From positions 25,364,359-25,428,358 of the forward strand of contig NC_051434.1 in assembly GCF_001649575.2 (NCBI RefSeq): DNA of 64,000 nucleotides. Reading direction: 5' to 3'. The notes under the pieces were generated by a model. That model saw only the letters and a program-made list of their open reading frames with translations, was not told where the DNA came from and did no database searches. Shown piece by piece: positions 25,440-37,031 of this stretch (position 1 is the stretch's first letter; each line of letters opens with the position of its first letter). The position numbers and the translations under genes were made by a program. Source of the stretch: Kryptolebias marmoratus (lineage: Eukaryota > Chordata > Actinopteri > Cyprinodontiformes > Rivulidae).

Positions 25440-27120
25440 TTGTTCATAGCTTAGCTGAAGAGGTCACCACTTAGTGTGAGTAGGATATTAGGTTTGCTAG
25501 TTTGAATTTTAAGTACCCAAACAATCCAGCCAGACACAGTAAAGTTTTGCACTATCTACTCCATCTTAATGCTCATAAAATTGACTTACAAGAGACCCAA
25601 TTTATGAGATGAAGATCACACCAGACTGAAGAGGAAGTATACTTGGTCCTTTTCCAGCAAATCAAGAGGTGTTGCTGTTCTTATTCAGAAAGATATTTCC
25701 TTTGTTCAAGTTAAAACCATTTCTGATTCTGTATGCAGGTTTATAATTATCCTGGGACAGATTTATAATGTAAAAGTGGTTCTTGTGAATGTGCATGCTC
25801 CAAATTTAGTTTTCTTAAACTTGTCTGATTTTACTATTTATGATTTGATTGTGGGAGATGATTTTAACTGCTGGGTTGACTCTTTCTGAGACCAATCCTC
25901 CTCCACTTCTGCTCTTCAGTCAAAGTCTGTTGAAGTGCTTGAAGCCTTTATGAAAGAGTTTAATGTTATGGAATAAATATGAGACTGTTGTGGTCTTGGA
26001 CTATGCTTCAGTCTTCATGAACATTTATTTCCTGAAATCGAATAAAGCAAGACCACTATGGCATCTTGACACACATCTACTTCTAGATAATGAAAAAATG
26101 AAACAAATCAATATTTTCTTTCAGGTTATCAAGACTCTAGAGGTCACAGCTTCTGTGTGATATAAGACCCAAATAGTCTAAACATAGGGATAGGACGGAC
26201 ACATTTTGGATTCATCAACTGTGACAAATATCTACATCCTGGTTGATACACTAAGTGGAAAGTGGTGCATGAGTAACATTAAATAAAACACTAGTGGAAT
26301 TTTATTAGTGGCTGTATTGATGTATTGATCCTTCCTCAGTGGCATTAACACTTCTATGATAGTGTTTGCCCCTACAAATACCTTGGGACTATTTTAGATG
26401 GCAAATTGAATTTTGAAGCCAACTTTCAGACAGTTAAAAAGTTACACCAGTGCCTCTTCTGCTTGAGGAAACTCCGTCATCTTAATACTGACCAAACCAT
26501 AATGTGTGTTTATCAACTCAGTTCTATCCTTCTCTGTGGTGTCATGGTTTGGTTATACAACTCTGACAGAGAGGAGTTCTCTTCAGCAGGTGGTGAAATT
26601 GTTGAGCCCCAACAATCAGTCACATCCCTGTACAACAGGCAGGTTCAGCGGATTGCCACTTCTGTTTTAAATGATGACTTTCAGTGTTTCAGCTTCTTCC
26701 TTCTGAAAGAAGATTCTTACAAAGAAATAAAATTGTTTTAAAAACTATAAAACTGAAGTGGTGTTTGCATATATATTAACTCCTTTGCTTCAAAACTCCA
26801 ACCATTACATTCAGAGGCCACATAATTTGTTAAATCAGATCTGCCTTTCCACCAGATAAACAATCTATGGATTTTATTTGGAGCAAGAAACCACCTAGAC
26901 TGGCCATCATGTCTTACAGAGGCCCAAAACTCTGGGTTGAGTGACACTACCTAACCTCTTGTACTACTACTGTGCAAATATAAGAAATCTGAATTGTTGG
27001 GATCAGTAGAAAGACAATAAATTCTGGTAAATTGGAAACTTGCAGCTTTTATTTATTTTTTCTTGTGCCTAGGGGGAATTGTTGTTTGTTGATTTGACAT
27101 GTTAATTTTTTTAAATAAAG
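25440..27120 (+). mobile_element. decayed L1-like LINE pieces
   Basis: Conceptual translation over 25500-25900 gives SSKSRGVAVLIQKDISF, VNVHAPN and VGDDFN, blocks of an L1-group apurinic endonuclease. At 26370-26690 an open frame begins YLGTILDGKLNFEANF and FCLRKLRHLN, a LINE RT C-terminal region. At 26860-26940 FIWSKKPPRLAIMSYRGPK matches the end of L1 ORF2. Order is preserved but the RT core between 25970 and 26330 is missing and stops are frequent. It ends near an A/T-rich tail at 27110-27135. Confidence 0.65.
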
Positions 27121-27600
27121 AATGTTTATTAAAAAAGCTAAAATCATCAAAACTGTATCTGAAGGCTAAAAGTAGCATAAGAAAACAATAATAGAGCAAA
27201 TATGCAGAAGCAGATTCCAAAGAGTGCTATGTTCTGAAACAACTGAAGATTCCTCAATGTATTTTTAGAGTAAAATTTATGTAACTAAATGTAAATCATT
27301 CAAAACATATAAAAGTTATGAATACTAAAAGTGTCTTCAGGTAAATCATTGTGCAGTGAGTATAACTTTACTGTACCCCTGTGACCACTGTCTTATCCTC
27401 CTGAGACCTGGGCTTTTGTGTGATCTACATTTATAATTTATTCCAGTTATCTAGAATTAGTAAAACCTGAAAAATAAACTTCTTTTTTGGTTTTGAGCAA
27501 TTAGTAGTTGAAAAATAAAACATTTTTAATAAAACATTTTAATTTAAAAAATATCAAAAGCTAGTCTCTCTGAAGAAGAGCAAGATGTTTAAGTTAAACA
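27121..27600. other. ube2e3 intron, nothing recognised
   Basis: AT-rich spacer without element ends. Confidence 0.5.
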
Positions 27601-27658
27601 TTATAAAATACTTTGATGCAGAAAGCCAAAATCATCATATCAGAGTGCAGGACTTTCA

Positions 27659-27985
27659 TTATTTCATCATTTTTAAAAATCTAAATTTAAAAGAGATTAT
27701 TTCCATACTGCAGTATTTTTCAAACAGTTTATATATGACAGCAACATTTAATGAAAAACAGAAATTCTGTGCTGGGTTTTGGTTTTGGTGTGCCACTGCA
27801 GTACCCCCATCTGGCCACTCCTTTAAAAACTTTTTGGAAGCTGAGTCAAGTAAAGTGTCATCTACATTAAGGTCCACTTTAGCTGGAGATATATTCATAA
27901 AAATGGAGAATAAAACAGAACCTAAAATTGAGTCCAGGGGGACTCTTTCTAAAAAAACTGGACTTATATTCATCTGCAATAACAT
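27659..27985 (-). mobile_element. decayed LINE reverse-transcriptase fragment
   Basis: A 108-codon minus frame contains RVPLDSILGSVLFSIFM and NVDDTLLDS. These recall the G-PQGS-LGP-LFSIY and ADDT--Y blocks of LINE RT, with the first conserved residues altered. It is an old, inactive fragment of uncertain clade. Confidence 0.6.
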
Positions 27986-28009
27986 ACTGAGTCCAAACCC
28001 ACTCTAAAG

Positions 28010-29090
28010 CCACATCACTCAAAGCATTATCACAGAGTCTGTGTAACAGCAGCTCTGATCAACAGATAGATCAACAGGACATCCAAATTTGGCTTCTTGT
28101 CCAAGGTGTTCAATTAATTTAAATATTAAAATGATCTGAATACAATATGTTTACATTCAGAATGAATAAGGTGACAGAGTATCTGTGAATTTAGTCTCAA
28201 ACTGTGCACAGCCTCTAATATACCCAGAAACACAGCAGTTACAGTAGTGAGCTGCTGCTCTGCCTCTCACTCAGCTAACTAACAGTATGGAGGGGGTTTC
28301 CTGTGCTTCACCTGGTCTGGTGTTAGCTGATCCTCTAACACCAGTCTAAAAAATATAAAACATCTTCTAGAGCCAGAACAAAGTCAGATCATTTTGTCAC
28401 TTTAAACAATTTTTCCAGTAGACATTTCTGAGTCTCTGTAGAAGATCACAGTGCAGGGAGACATTTGATCTGCATAGATCACACGGCTTGCCTTTAAATC
28501 CCTGCATATGCATGTATTCATTTTGTCAGTTTCATTCATAAATTCTGTTTTTAATGATGTTGTTTGTGAACGCTCTTTACAACACCAGCCTGTAGTTCCA
28601 ACCTCTGATCAGACAGCACTGCAGACATAATTTACACTCTCCAAAGACCAGTTAGTGATATTAAAAAAGATGACAATGTTATATAAATGACAATTGTAAA
28701 TGGATGTTAAAACAGCCAGCAGGAAAATGAGACACTGAACTCGGATTCCTCTCCTGCAGCTTCAATTTCACAACATTTTCTGTCTTAAAAAGGAGGTACT
28801 AATTACTACACTAACTAGGTTTTAAACATTTTAGTTTGGTCTCTGGCTCCTAGTGTAGTCAGTACTTTGCTGTGTCCCAGCAAAGAGTTGAGACTGCTTT
28901 AGTTTTTCAGTACCAAAGTCGATTGGTCAGCAGTTGAAACTGAAAACGGAGAAAAAAGAAAAAGCTGTCCTAATTGAGCACTGACTCTGGGGGGTCGTTT
29001 ACACAAAGGTGTTTTTCAGGAGAGAACCTGTAACATTTCTGTTATAGTTCGGCTATTTATTTACACAACAACAGCGGTCGGATGATCTAA
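28010..29090. other. ube2e3 intron, probable old repeat
   Basis: Contains phrases such as catcactcaaagcattatc and caacaggacatcc that look LINE-derived (antisense), but with no readable frame. Otherwise nothing. Confidence 0.4.
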
Positions 29091-29185
29091 TTCAATTCAG
29101 TTTATTTATATAGTGCCAAGTCACAATAAAAGTTGTCTCAGGGCACTGTACAAAAACACTGACATACTTTATAAAAGCCAAATAT
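29091..29185. repeat. dispersed tail repeat (aattcagtttatttatatag)
   Basis: aattcaattcagtttattt, then tatatagtgccaagtcaca and ctcagggcactgtaca, the widespread teleost LINE-tail-like block. Related tails occur at 10000 and 47890. Confidence 0.7.
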
Positions 29186-29673
29186 GTAAAAGTTATCTAA
29201 AGATGCGTTGGATCTTCACTTCATCGCAGTCTCCCATCCTGAGCAGCACACAACAGTGGACCCTTCAGGGTTTGCCAGAGTCTTCTGTGTCCGCTGTCCT
29301 CACTCTAATTACATCCATGTCCTCTCTAACTGCATCCATATATCTCCTCTGTGGCTGTACTATGTCTTTTTCCTGCCAGCTGCATCTCTATCATCCTTCT
29401 ACCAATATACCCACTGTCCCTCCTCTGCACATGTCCAAACCATCTCAGTCTGGCCTCTAACTTTATCTCCCAGACGTTCAACCTGTGCTGTACCTCTGAT
29501 GACCTCATTCCTAATCCTGTCCATCCTTGTCCCTCCCAAGGAGAACTTCAACATCTTCAGCTCTGCCACTTCCAGTTCTGTCTCCTGTCCTTTTGTCAGT
29601 CCCACTGTCTCCAAACCATACAACATAGCTGCTCTCACCTCTGTCTTGTAAACCTTTCCTTTGACCTTTGCTG

Positions 29674-30198
29674 NNNNNNNNNNNNNNNNNNNNNNNNNNN
29701 NNNNNNNNNNNNNNNNNNNNNNNNNNNNNNNNNNNNNNNNNNNNNNNNNNNNNNNNNNNNNNNNNNNNNNNNNNNNNNNNNNNNNNNNNNNNNNNNNNNN
29801 NNNNNNNNNNNNNNNNNNNNNNNNNNNNNNNNNNNNNNNNNNNNNNNNNNNNNNNNNNNNNNNNNNNNNNNNNNNNNNNNNNNNNNNNNNNNNNNNNNNN
29901 NNNNNNNNNNNNNNNNNNNNNNNNNNNNNNNNNNNNNNNNNNNNNNNNNNNNNNNNNNNNNNNNNNNNNNNNNNNNNNNNNNNNNNNNNNNNNNNNNNNN
30001 NNNNNNNNNNNNNNNNNNNNNNNNNNNNNNNNNNNNNNNNNNNNNNNNNNNNNNNNNNNNNNNNNNNNNNNNNNNNNNNNNNNNNNNNNNNNNNNNNNNN
30101 NNNNNNNNNNNNNNNNNNNNNNNNNNNNNNNNNNNNNNNNNNNNNNNNNNNNNNNNNNNNNNNNNNNNNNNNNNNNNNNNNNNNNNNNNNNNNNNNNN
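29674..30198. other. assembly gap of 525 N
   Basis: A gap within the RTE LINE, beginning in the minisatellite. Comparison with copy 2 (54794 to about 55262, 468 bp) predicts roughly 57 bp, or three more units, beyond the missing RT sequence if the gap size is right. Confidence 0.97.
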
Positions 30199-30398
30199 CT
30201 GCTGTCCTCACCACTGTCCTGCTGTCCTCACCACTGTCCTGCTGTCCTCACCACTGTCCTGCTGTCCTCACCACTGTCCTGCTGTCCTCATCCATGTCCT
30301 GCTGTCCTCATCCATGTCCTGCTGTCCTCATCCATGTCCTGCTGTCCTCATCCATGTCCTGCTGTCCTCATACATGTCCTGCTGTCCTCATACATGTC
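30199..30398. repeat. 20-bp minisatellite inside RTE reverse transcriptase, copy 1
   Basis: Ten perfect-length 20-bp units. In the LINE sense (right to left) there are two GGACATGTATGAGGACAGCA units, four with ATGGATGA in place of ATGTATGA, and four with AGTGGTGA. Variants are grouped in blocks, and the last type equals the downstream coding flank. The array continues into the N gap. On the + strand all three frames are open, which creates spurious cysteine- and proline-rich open frames. Confidence 0.95.
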
Positions 30399-30540
30399 CT
30401 GTACCAGTCTAGCATACTTCTCTGCCACTCCAGATTTCCTCATACAACAGCACAGCTCCTCCCTCAGCTCCCTGAGTTTTCTAATGTATACTTTTTCTGA
30501 AAAGCATAAACTTTGACTTGTGTTTTTTGACAAGCTTTAA

Positions 30541-30895
30541 ACACTGTCTAAATTTATCTTTGGAGTTTGTATCTGATATATTTCCATCTGTTGCCCCAAA
30601 AAGAGGAACAGTTTCCCAGATGAGTCTGTCTCCTCCCAGCCACTTCCCTGGCAATCCTCACTGAGGGAAAACTGAGCTCATCTAAGCTTTTGGCGTCCTG
30701 CTGCCTTGTTTTTCCAGCGTGGCTGTGAAATCGGACAGATGCAGCTGCTTACTCACTAATGTTAGGATAATGACAACAGCTCAGGTTGACTTTGATATTC
30801 TTCAGTAGAGGTAAAGTGTTGAGGACAGAAAGGTCGCTGTCTCTGTATTTGTAGTTTGGTCCAACATTAATCTGCCTCTGAACCTGTTCTACAAC
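30541..30895. other. ube2e3 intron, nothing recognised
   Basis: No element ends or coding signals seen. Confidence 0.5.
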
Positions 30896-31265
30896 CAGTG
30901 TTGCCAACTTAACAACTTTGTCTCTATGTTCCCCTCTAGCAACTTTTTTTTAAAGTGATCAGCAACAAATCTAGTGACTTTTTCTGGTGATATTGGGAGT
31001 CTTTTGAATACTCTGATGTGAAAGCATGTATCATTCTTTCCAATGAGCAGCAGATGCTTCTGTGGATCCCTCCTAAGTCCCAAACACAGCTCAGTTCTCG
31101 TGGATGGTCCCTTCCTGAGTATTCTGACCCTAAATGAATCACGCATGCGTGAAGACTCCTCTGATTGATAACTCTGGTCAATTATGCACATCTGGTGATG
31201 ATGTCATTCAGCAACGTTTAGAATTTAGCCAATAGCTACTTTTCTTGCTGAAGTTGGCAACACTG
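30896..31265. mobile_element. hAT-like MITE with CAGTGTTGCCAACTT ends
   Basis: Perfect 15-bp terminal inverted repeats, CAGTGTTGCCAACTT at 30896 and AAGTTGGCAACACTG ending at 31265, bound 370 bp. Inside are ctagcaacttttt and ctagtgactttttctgg, the phrases typical of a common fish hAT-like family. Flanking 8-mers (tctacaac, tgctcttc) do not match. No transposase. Confidence 0.8.
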
Positions 31266-31410
31266 TGCTCTTCTAAGATAATAGCCCTCCCTGTATATTT
31301 AAGCTGTGTACTGAGATCATCTGGTTCTTGGATCGCACAAAGTTGGATCCTATTTACGTAATTATAGACAAAAGGGGTGGAAACATATGTACACACAAGT
31401 TTTTGTGTCT

Positions 31411-31550
31411 GCAGTGGCTTGGTGGTCAGTGCTGTGGTCTTGTAATCCTGAGGTTGCAGGTTCAAGCCCAGGTTGTGGCAGGAAGGGCATCCAGGATAAA
31501 GCAATTGCCAAATTGTTTGTGCGAGTTTGCTCGCTGTGGCAACCCCTGAC
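31411..31550 (+). mobile_element. tRNA-derived SINE
   Basis: The head resembles a tRNA with a box-A-like ggcttggtggtcagtg and a box-B-like ggttcaagccc (31459-31469). The body continues gtggcaggaagggcatcc, ccaaattgtttgtgcg and gctgtggcaacccctgac, a 3' region shared by fish SINEs mobilised by RTE LINEs. An RTE family is present in the window at 29.2, 54.3 and 63.3 kb. Confidence 0.8.
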
Positions 31551-33082
31551 ACAACTTTTTAGTTGTTTTTTTTTTCTAGAACTGTTTTATTATTATTATC
31601 TTATTTAACTTCATTTTATGGGATTTAAAATTAAGATCCATTTAAATTCTAAGTTGAACATTTTGAGTCAATTCCATTCAAGATGGCTGCCACAGCTATT
31701 TAACATAAGACAAAAATGGCTATAATTCAGCTCATACACCACTGGGTGGATTTGAAAGAACATTTCAGCAAATAATCATTAATCAAGCATTAACATTGCC
31801 TTAAACAGAGCAGAGCAAAACCCCTATATATTATTTCAAATAATATATAATAATATAATATACCTTATTGAACCGTCAACAATATTACAGCAAACATTGC
31901 AGAAAGATATCAACAATATACATCAAGTATACATATTAAAAGTGTAGGAAATGAGAATAGTTTTAATGGAGTGACACTTATGTATAAATGATTTACTCTG
32001 GACCCTTTAAACATAACTGAGAAAAACTCTTCCCTCCATCTATAGGCACCTAATTATGTCTTAAGATAGGGGAGCAGGGTCAGGGGCCCTACGTATCAAA
32101 GAGTGTGTAGCTTTCATACTGAAAGTTGGAATATGGACAAAATTCGAAAAGTACATACATACAAAAATATTCTGATTGATGACACTGTTTGTATGCATAA
32201 TTCCAAACACATTTCCTTTGTACATCTTGACAAATGTGGAACTGAGTGCAGATGAAACACCTCTCCAAACAATGAAAGTAAACCACATTAAACCTCATGT
32301 AACATAACATATAACACTCCTAACACTCTGTTTCCCTATTTTTGTCACATGTAGATGTAAATATGCATTGGGGTTCATTTTTGATCATGCGCAGGCAGGA
32401 CATATTTGCATATTAAAACAGAGGCGTAACTCCTGTTCTGGCATAATTACTACAACGTTTATGTTGTTTTCTGTTTCCATGTGGATGAAAACATTTTTAG
32501 AAATGATTTAGCCTGGAAGCTCATCCATAAATTCCCTTTTCAGTTGATATGTAGAAAAACACAAGAGGAGTTGATTCCCAAATACACTCTTTTGGGAATC
32601 AAAAATAAAATTTCCCTAGCTGTGTTAAAAAGCAAACAGATGAAACTATATTACAAGAGAGATCTTGGATTAGATGTAAAGCTTTTGTTACACAAATGCA
32701 GAATCATAATCTATCAGCATCAGCCATGATGGGATTACACCCTGTTAATGAGACCACAAAGCCAAGTCGGGGACCCATTTCACGGTTGCCACCACAAACC
32801 CATCGCAGGCGAGGTGTAAGAACACAAGAGAATCTTTTCATGTATTAGACTTGCACTCAAACATCAATCACCTCATCTCTCCTGCTTTAACTTGTCATGC
32901 CTCTGGAAATGTTTTGATGTAATGAAAAGTGTCCCAATTGTTGTTCTGGCTGCTTGTCAGGACTAATTACCAGCAGCATGAAAGTGGAGAAGGGAGGGTT
33001 TGGATCACATTCAAGGGTCATTTGTTTCTCTTAAAACCAGTATCTTACTGAGCTGTGACTGCTGGAAAGTAGCTGATGACTC
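31551..33082. other. ube2e3 intron with one dispersed-repeat fragment
   Basis: About 31660-31800 carries caagatggctgccacagc and atggctataattcag, a fragment of dispersed repeat B (see 60420-60800). An open frame at 32481-32729 and two overlapping minus frames near 32061-32310 have no recognised motif. Confidence 0.5.
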
Positions 33083-33300
33083 TTTCATTGCAGGCTCACT
33101 GAATTCGGAGTGTTTGTGACCAGTATGCTGAGCCGCAGCATTTTGCACAATCATTTTTGAAAAATCACAGCTTGTTATTTTGTGCACAGTTTGCAAACTG
33201 TATCTTGGCCATGCACATAATTTTGTTGCACACCTCTTGACAGCTACCCCCATGTTTACGATATAACCTGCTGGAGTACACTTTAGAAATGAAGATATGC
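33083..33300. repeat. dispersed repeat A, copy 2
   Basis: Colinear with 16455-16692. Here it begins gcaggctcactgaattcgg and ends cctgctggagtacactttag, with small indels between copies. Confidence 0.75.
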
Positions 33301-33867
33301 AGAGTGGCATCATTTTATGAATAATTATTATTTTGAAACCAGGATTTTAATAATTACAATTTATCATCACTGTAGGTAAACCTGGAAATTCAGGGCTGTA
33401 GCCCAGATGTTTCCTGAATAACTTCAGATCTCAAGACAGAAGAAATTTAAAACCCAGTGCTATTCAAAGCATTAGGCTAAAATAATAAATGTTTGCCTAA
33501 AAAAAAGACTGTAAATATAAGTATGCCTCGTACATGATCCTAAGGCTGAGGTGGTAACAGGCTCAACTTCCCTGTCAGCTGGTTTAAGTACACATTTAAA
33601 GGTTAACTGAAACAATTCTCAAAAAATTGACATTTCGTGTATGTTATTGAGTCAAACACATCTACACAACTTTGCAGGGACCCATTTTTTGACCTAAAAC
33701 TTAAATAAACTGTTATCATTTTAGTCAATAATTTCCAAAGTGGGTGATTTGTGGGGCAGAGTTCTGTCCTTGGTTCATGACAAACACTGTGCCCCATCCG
33801 GCCAAGAGCACCGCTACTGTCCAGTTGTTTACTAGTGTAAATGGAACAAAAAGCCTTTTTTTGAATA
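33301..33867. other. ube2e3 intron, nothing recognised
   Basis: AT-rich spacer leading into the Rex3 fragment. Confidence 0.5.
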
Positions 33868-34346
33868 CAAAGAAATGCCGGAAAATGCTACCCTCATCAA
33901 TGGTCACGAGCTTTGGGTAGTGACCGAAAGAACGAGATCGCGAATACAAGCGGCTGAAATGAGTTTCCTCCGCAGGGTGTCTGGGCTCTCCCTTAGAGAT
34001 AGGGTGAGAAGCTCGGTCATCCGGGAGGGACTCAGAGTAGAGCCACTGCTCCTCCACGTCTAGAGGAGCCAGTTGAGGTGGCTCGGGCATCTGGTGAGGA
34101 TGCCTCCTGGACGCCTCCCTGGTGAGGTGTTCTGGGCACGTCCCACCGGGAGGAGGCCCCGCGGAAGACCCAGGACACGCTGGAGGTACTATGTTTCTCG
34201 GCTGGCCTGGGAACACCTTGGGATTCCCCCGGAGGAGCTGGCCCAAGTGGCTGGGGAGAGGGAAGTCTGGATCTCCCTGCTTAGGCTGCTACCCCCTCAA
34301 CGCGACCCCGGATAAGTGGAAGAAGATGGATGGATGGATGGATGAA
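33868..34346 (+). mobile_element. Rex3-type LINE 3' end
   Basis: The + strand encodes GHELWVVTERTRSRIQAAEM, FLRRVSGLSLRDRVRSSVIR and VEPLLLHV, then a stop and shift, then RWLGHLVRMPPGRLPGEVF, TGRRPRGRPRTRWR and EREVWISLLRLLPPQ. It ends with the diagnostic (GATG)n tail at about 34326-34344. This is the C-terminal domain of the same family as 8856-9728, strongly 5'-truncated as is usual for LINEs. Confidence 0.9.
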
Positions 34347-34357
34347 ATGCGGGAGTA

Positions 34358-34513
34358 ATGGATATACAACCAGACCAGTATGAACGTGAACTGACAGCTG
34401 GATCTCCGGAATCAGATGAAAACTTTTCAGGTTCAGATTCTGATGATCACCAGGACCATCATGGCCGACAAAACAACGTGCATAATGACAGAGTTAGAAA
34501 CGTGGAACGGTGA
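34358..34513 (+). CDS. possible first exon of an unidentified acidic protein
   Basis: An ATG 12 bases beyond the Rex3 tail opens 51 codons: MDIQPDQYERELTAGSPESD, an acidic serine stretch (FSGSDSDDHQDHH), and NDRVRNVER. A gtgaga donor-like sequence overlaps the end (34510), directly before an in-frame TGA. The start MDIQP-Q-E followed by an acidic tract resembles the N-terminus of teleost P2X7-like or transposon-derived proteins, but that is memory of a pattern, not an alignment. No downstream exon was found. It may be a relic exon, or a chance frame. Confidence 0.35.
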   Translation: MDIQPDQYERELTAGSPESDENFSGSDSDDHQDHHGRQNNVHNDRVRNVER

Positions 34514-37029
34514 GAACTGATTACTCCCAGATCACTGTCATGACATCAGTACACAACACTGCAAATCAACATAAAGACAGGAGGAGAGAGCTCACGTTGC
34601 TAACTCGAAGCTAACCGGATGCTAACTTGTTAAAAACATGGGCACGCTTGCAAGTAGTCTTTATGAACTCCCACACCAGAGTAAACTAATCAACAGCAGT
34701 TTCAGACTATGACATTTGTTTAATCACACATGGATTGTTTATATTTTTCATCATTAACAAACTGCTCTGAATCACAAACTGATCTCAGGCTGTCAGCCTG
34801 TAAGCAGCTCAGACCTATTAATGACAGCGTGCGTTCATGTCACGTTTGAAGTAAAACTTCCTGATTCTCGTCTTTTCTGTGGTCATGTCCTCCTCTCCAT
34901 TTGCCTTTCTTTTAAAATTAGAAATAGTTAGGACTACTAATGGCAAAAGGTCCTGTTTTTTTGGCATGAAGCCAGTCCACTGCAGTAACGAGGGTCAGAG
35001 CGGTGCTTCTCTTTGAAGTGTTCAAAACAGAGTTTTGATATTAATTCCACAATTGGAGCTTATGGATCCAAATCTGAGGAAGGTTTTTATCTTTCGGGAA
35101 GCCAAAAAATGAAACTCCAGTGGTATTTTCTGGCCGGCTCAAACAATTATTTCCAACAAACTGAACTATATTGTACCAGTATTCATCCACTCACTGTTGA
35201 ATGGCTGAATGCGGTGAACCTCAGCAGCTCTGTGAATGTCACATATCAGGAGAGTCACAGAAAAAGCCGAAAACACCCAAGTGGTTTCTTCAATGTTTGG
35301 TATTAAAAAATATAGTATAATTAATTTTTAGGAGAACTTTTCAGTTCAGCTTTAAGACCCACACCCTCCATGTAAATAAACAGAACATTGTTCTTGTTAA
35401 AAAATAAAAACAGACAGATCAATTTCTCAGGTGTTGACTTTTGTCAATTCTGATATCTCTTACATTGCTGCTGTATGTTCAATATTTATTATGTTTTCTA
35501 ACACATTTAGTTGTATTTAGTTATTTCATGAAAGCTAATGTGACACCATGATTGTGTGCGGAGTAGTAGGCGGGACTTAAAGCCCCACATCGCATAGATG
35601 CTGGGTCTAAAAAAACATTGCAAATTCTGTAAACTGGAACCTTCTGGCTTCAATTCTCAACAAGCAGAATAAGCTATGCTTTTTCTCCAAGCAGCATGTG
35701 CTTCACTACACCTCCACTGAGAGTCTGTGGCTCATGTATATTTACAATCCAATTGCGGGAGTTGGAGAAAATAAAAAGAATGAAGGTTAATAATTAGCAT
35801 GGTAGGGGTGCACCCCTAGATGTGTAAGGACGTCACAGACCTATCAGCCACAGTAAAATGACCCTACTCTTACCACCGCTCAGACAGTACCGGCATTACC
35901 TTTTACAGGGTCGGTGGCAGGTGGGGATTTGGACTGCTGTGGTACATCTGTCAAACAGTAACACGTGTCATAAACAGAGCTCAGACAGGAAACCTCCAGT
36001 AAAGCTGAATGGAAGTTCTCCACCGTGGCTCAGCAATTACAGGAAGATTTTTCTATGTACATTTTTATCCAAGTGCAAAAAATACATACAGTGTCAAGTA
36101 AAAAATTATACATTTCTGTACAATAGCAAAAAATAAACAGATAGTAATTCACAATAATGTACAGCTCTTGTGCTCTAGAAATATGGAAATTAAGTTGAGA
36201 CAGGTTCAAGACGCCCTGACTGTTTTGTTTTCTATGTGGTTGATGAAAGGATACAAGTTAGAGGAAGTAAATGAGGAAAAAGCTGTCACAAAGCAGCTGG
36301 CATGTTTGAAAATCCTGTCCAAGTCAGCAGCCTCAGACAAGCCAAAGGTGACATCTTAATGAAGCTGTGCTCTCTGGGCTGGGTGTTCAGTGTTGACCAC
36401 ATCAGACCCACAGGGACTTTTCACTGCTTCTTCATCCTGCACTGAGCAGCAGCTCTGGGTCATCTGTCAGCAGCTTTTCATATCAGTCTCTTTATGTGGA
36501 GTTTGGTGCATTTACCTGAGGCACTTGTTTCTGTGTTTTATGGCATTAGATATCATGTTTTAATACAATGGAATTTCAGGATCTTATTTTGACAACTGAT
36601 TGTTTTTGTGTAATCAGCTTTTTGTATCATTTAAAGAGTCGGATTTTGCTCTCAGTTTTGGATTTTGTTCATCATTATTTAGCAGTATTATGAAAACAAA
36701 GTGTGTGTGTGTGTGTGATCTGCCACATCTGATTTTGTCTGATGTTTAACACCAAATGACAATAATAGCTAGCATACAAAATGTGTTTTTCTAAATTTTC
36801 CTGGAATTAAGATAGCTGGGATTTCTCCCTCCAGAATAGTAGAAGGCTTTTGACTTCAAGTAAAAGATGTGCCAGCTAAGGGGGTCTGCAGGAGCTGGGG
36901 GGTTACCTTTTACTCAGGGACCACTGCGGGGAAGGACCTTCAAAAAGCCTGAAGTGAAAAAGAGTTTTGGTGTTGTTTTTTTTTATTTTAATTAATTATT
37001 GTCATAATGAAATTCACCCTGGCTGAATA
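34514..37029. other. ube2e3 intron with unassigned repeats
   Basis: An open frame at 35013-35306 and another at 35858-36136 lie in sequence richer in G+C than the surroundings, but neither shows a known motif. A (GT)n tract is at about 36701-36717. Nothing else recognised. Confidence 0.45.
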
Positions 37030-37031
37030 AA

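Larger units (their letters stand above)
29200..30540 (-). mobile_element. RTE-type LINE with internal minisatellite, copy 1
   Basis: Read on the minus strand. At the 5' side (30533-30399) it encodes LRELREELCCCMRKSG and VRLVQDMYEDSRT, the RT core before its catalytic box. A 20-bp tandem array follows (30398-30199), then a 525-N gap, then the C-terminal part (29673-29330): YGLETVGLTKGQETELE, RFSLGGTRMDR in the parallel copy, and RWFGHVQRRDSGYIGRR. The second copy (54285-55675, +) is colinear, so the gap should hold about 468 bp of RT plus remaining array. The array places TGA in frame, so this RT is broken. Confidence 0.85.

Noticed and set aside
30199..30398. Direct repeats considered as a CRISPR array
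   Set aside because: Units are contiguous with no spacers, and the locus is a vertebrate LINE.
29351..30516. Long cysteine/proline-rich frames (repeated CCPHHCPAVL-like) on the + strand
   Set aside because: They come from the antisense of the 20-bp minisatellite, open in all three frames, plus the N gap. Not a protein.
31459..31469. tRNA gene at the second SINE (ggttcaagccc)
   Set aside because: Same reason: only box A/B similarity and a SINE body follow.
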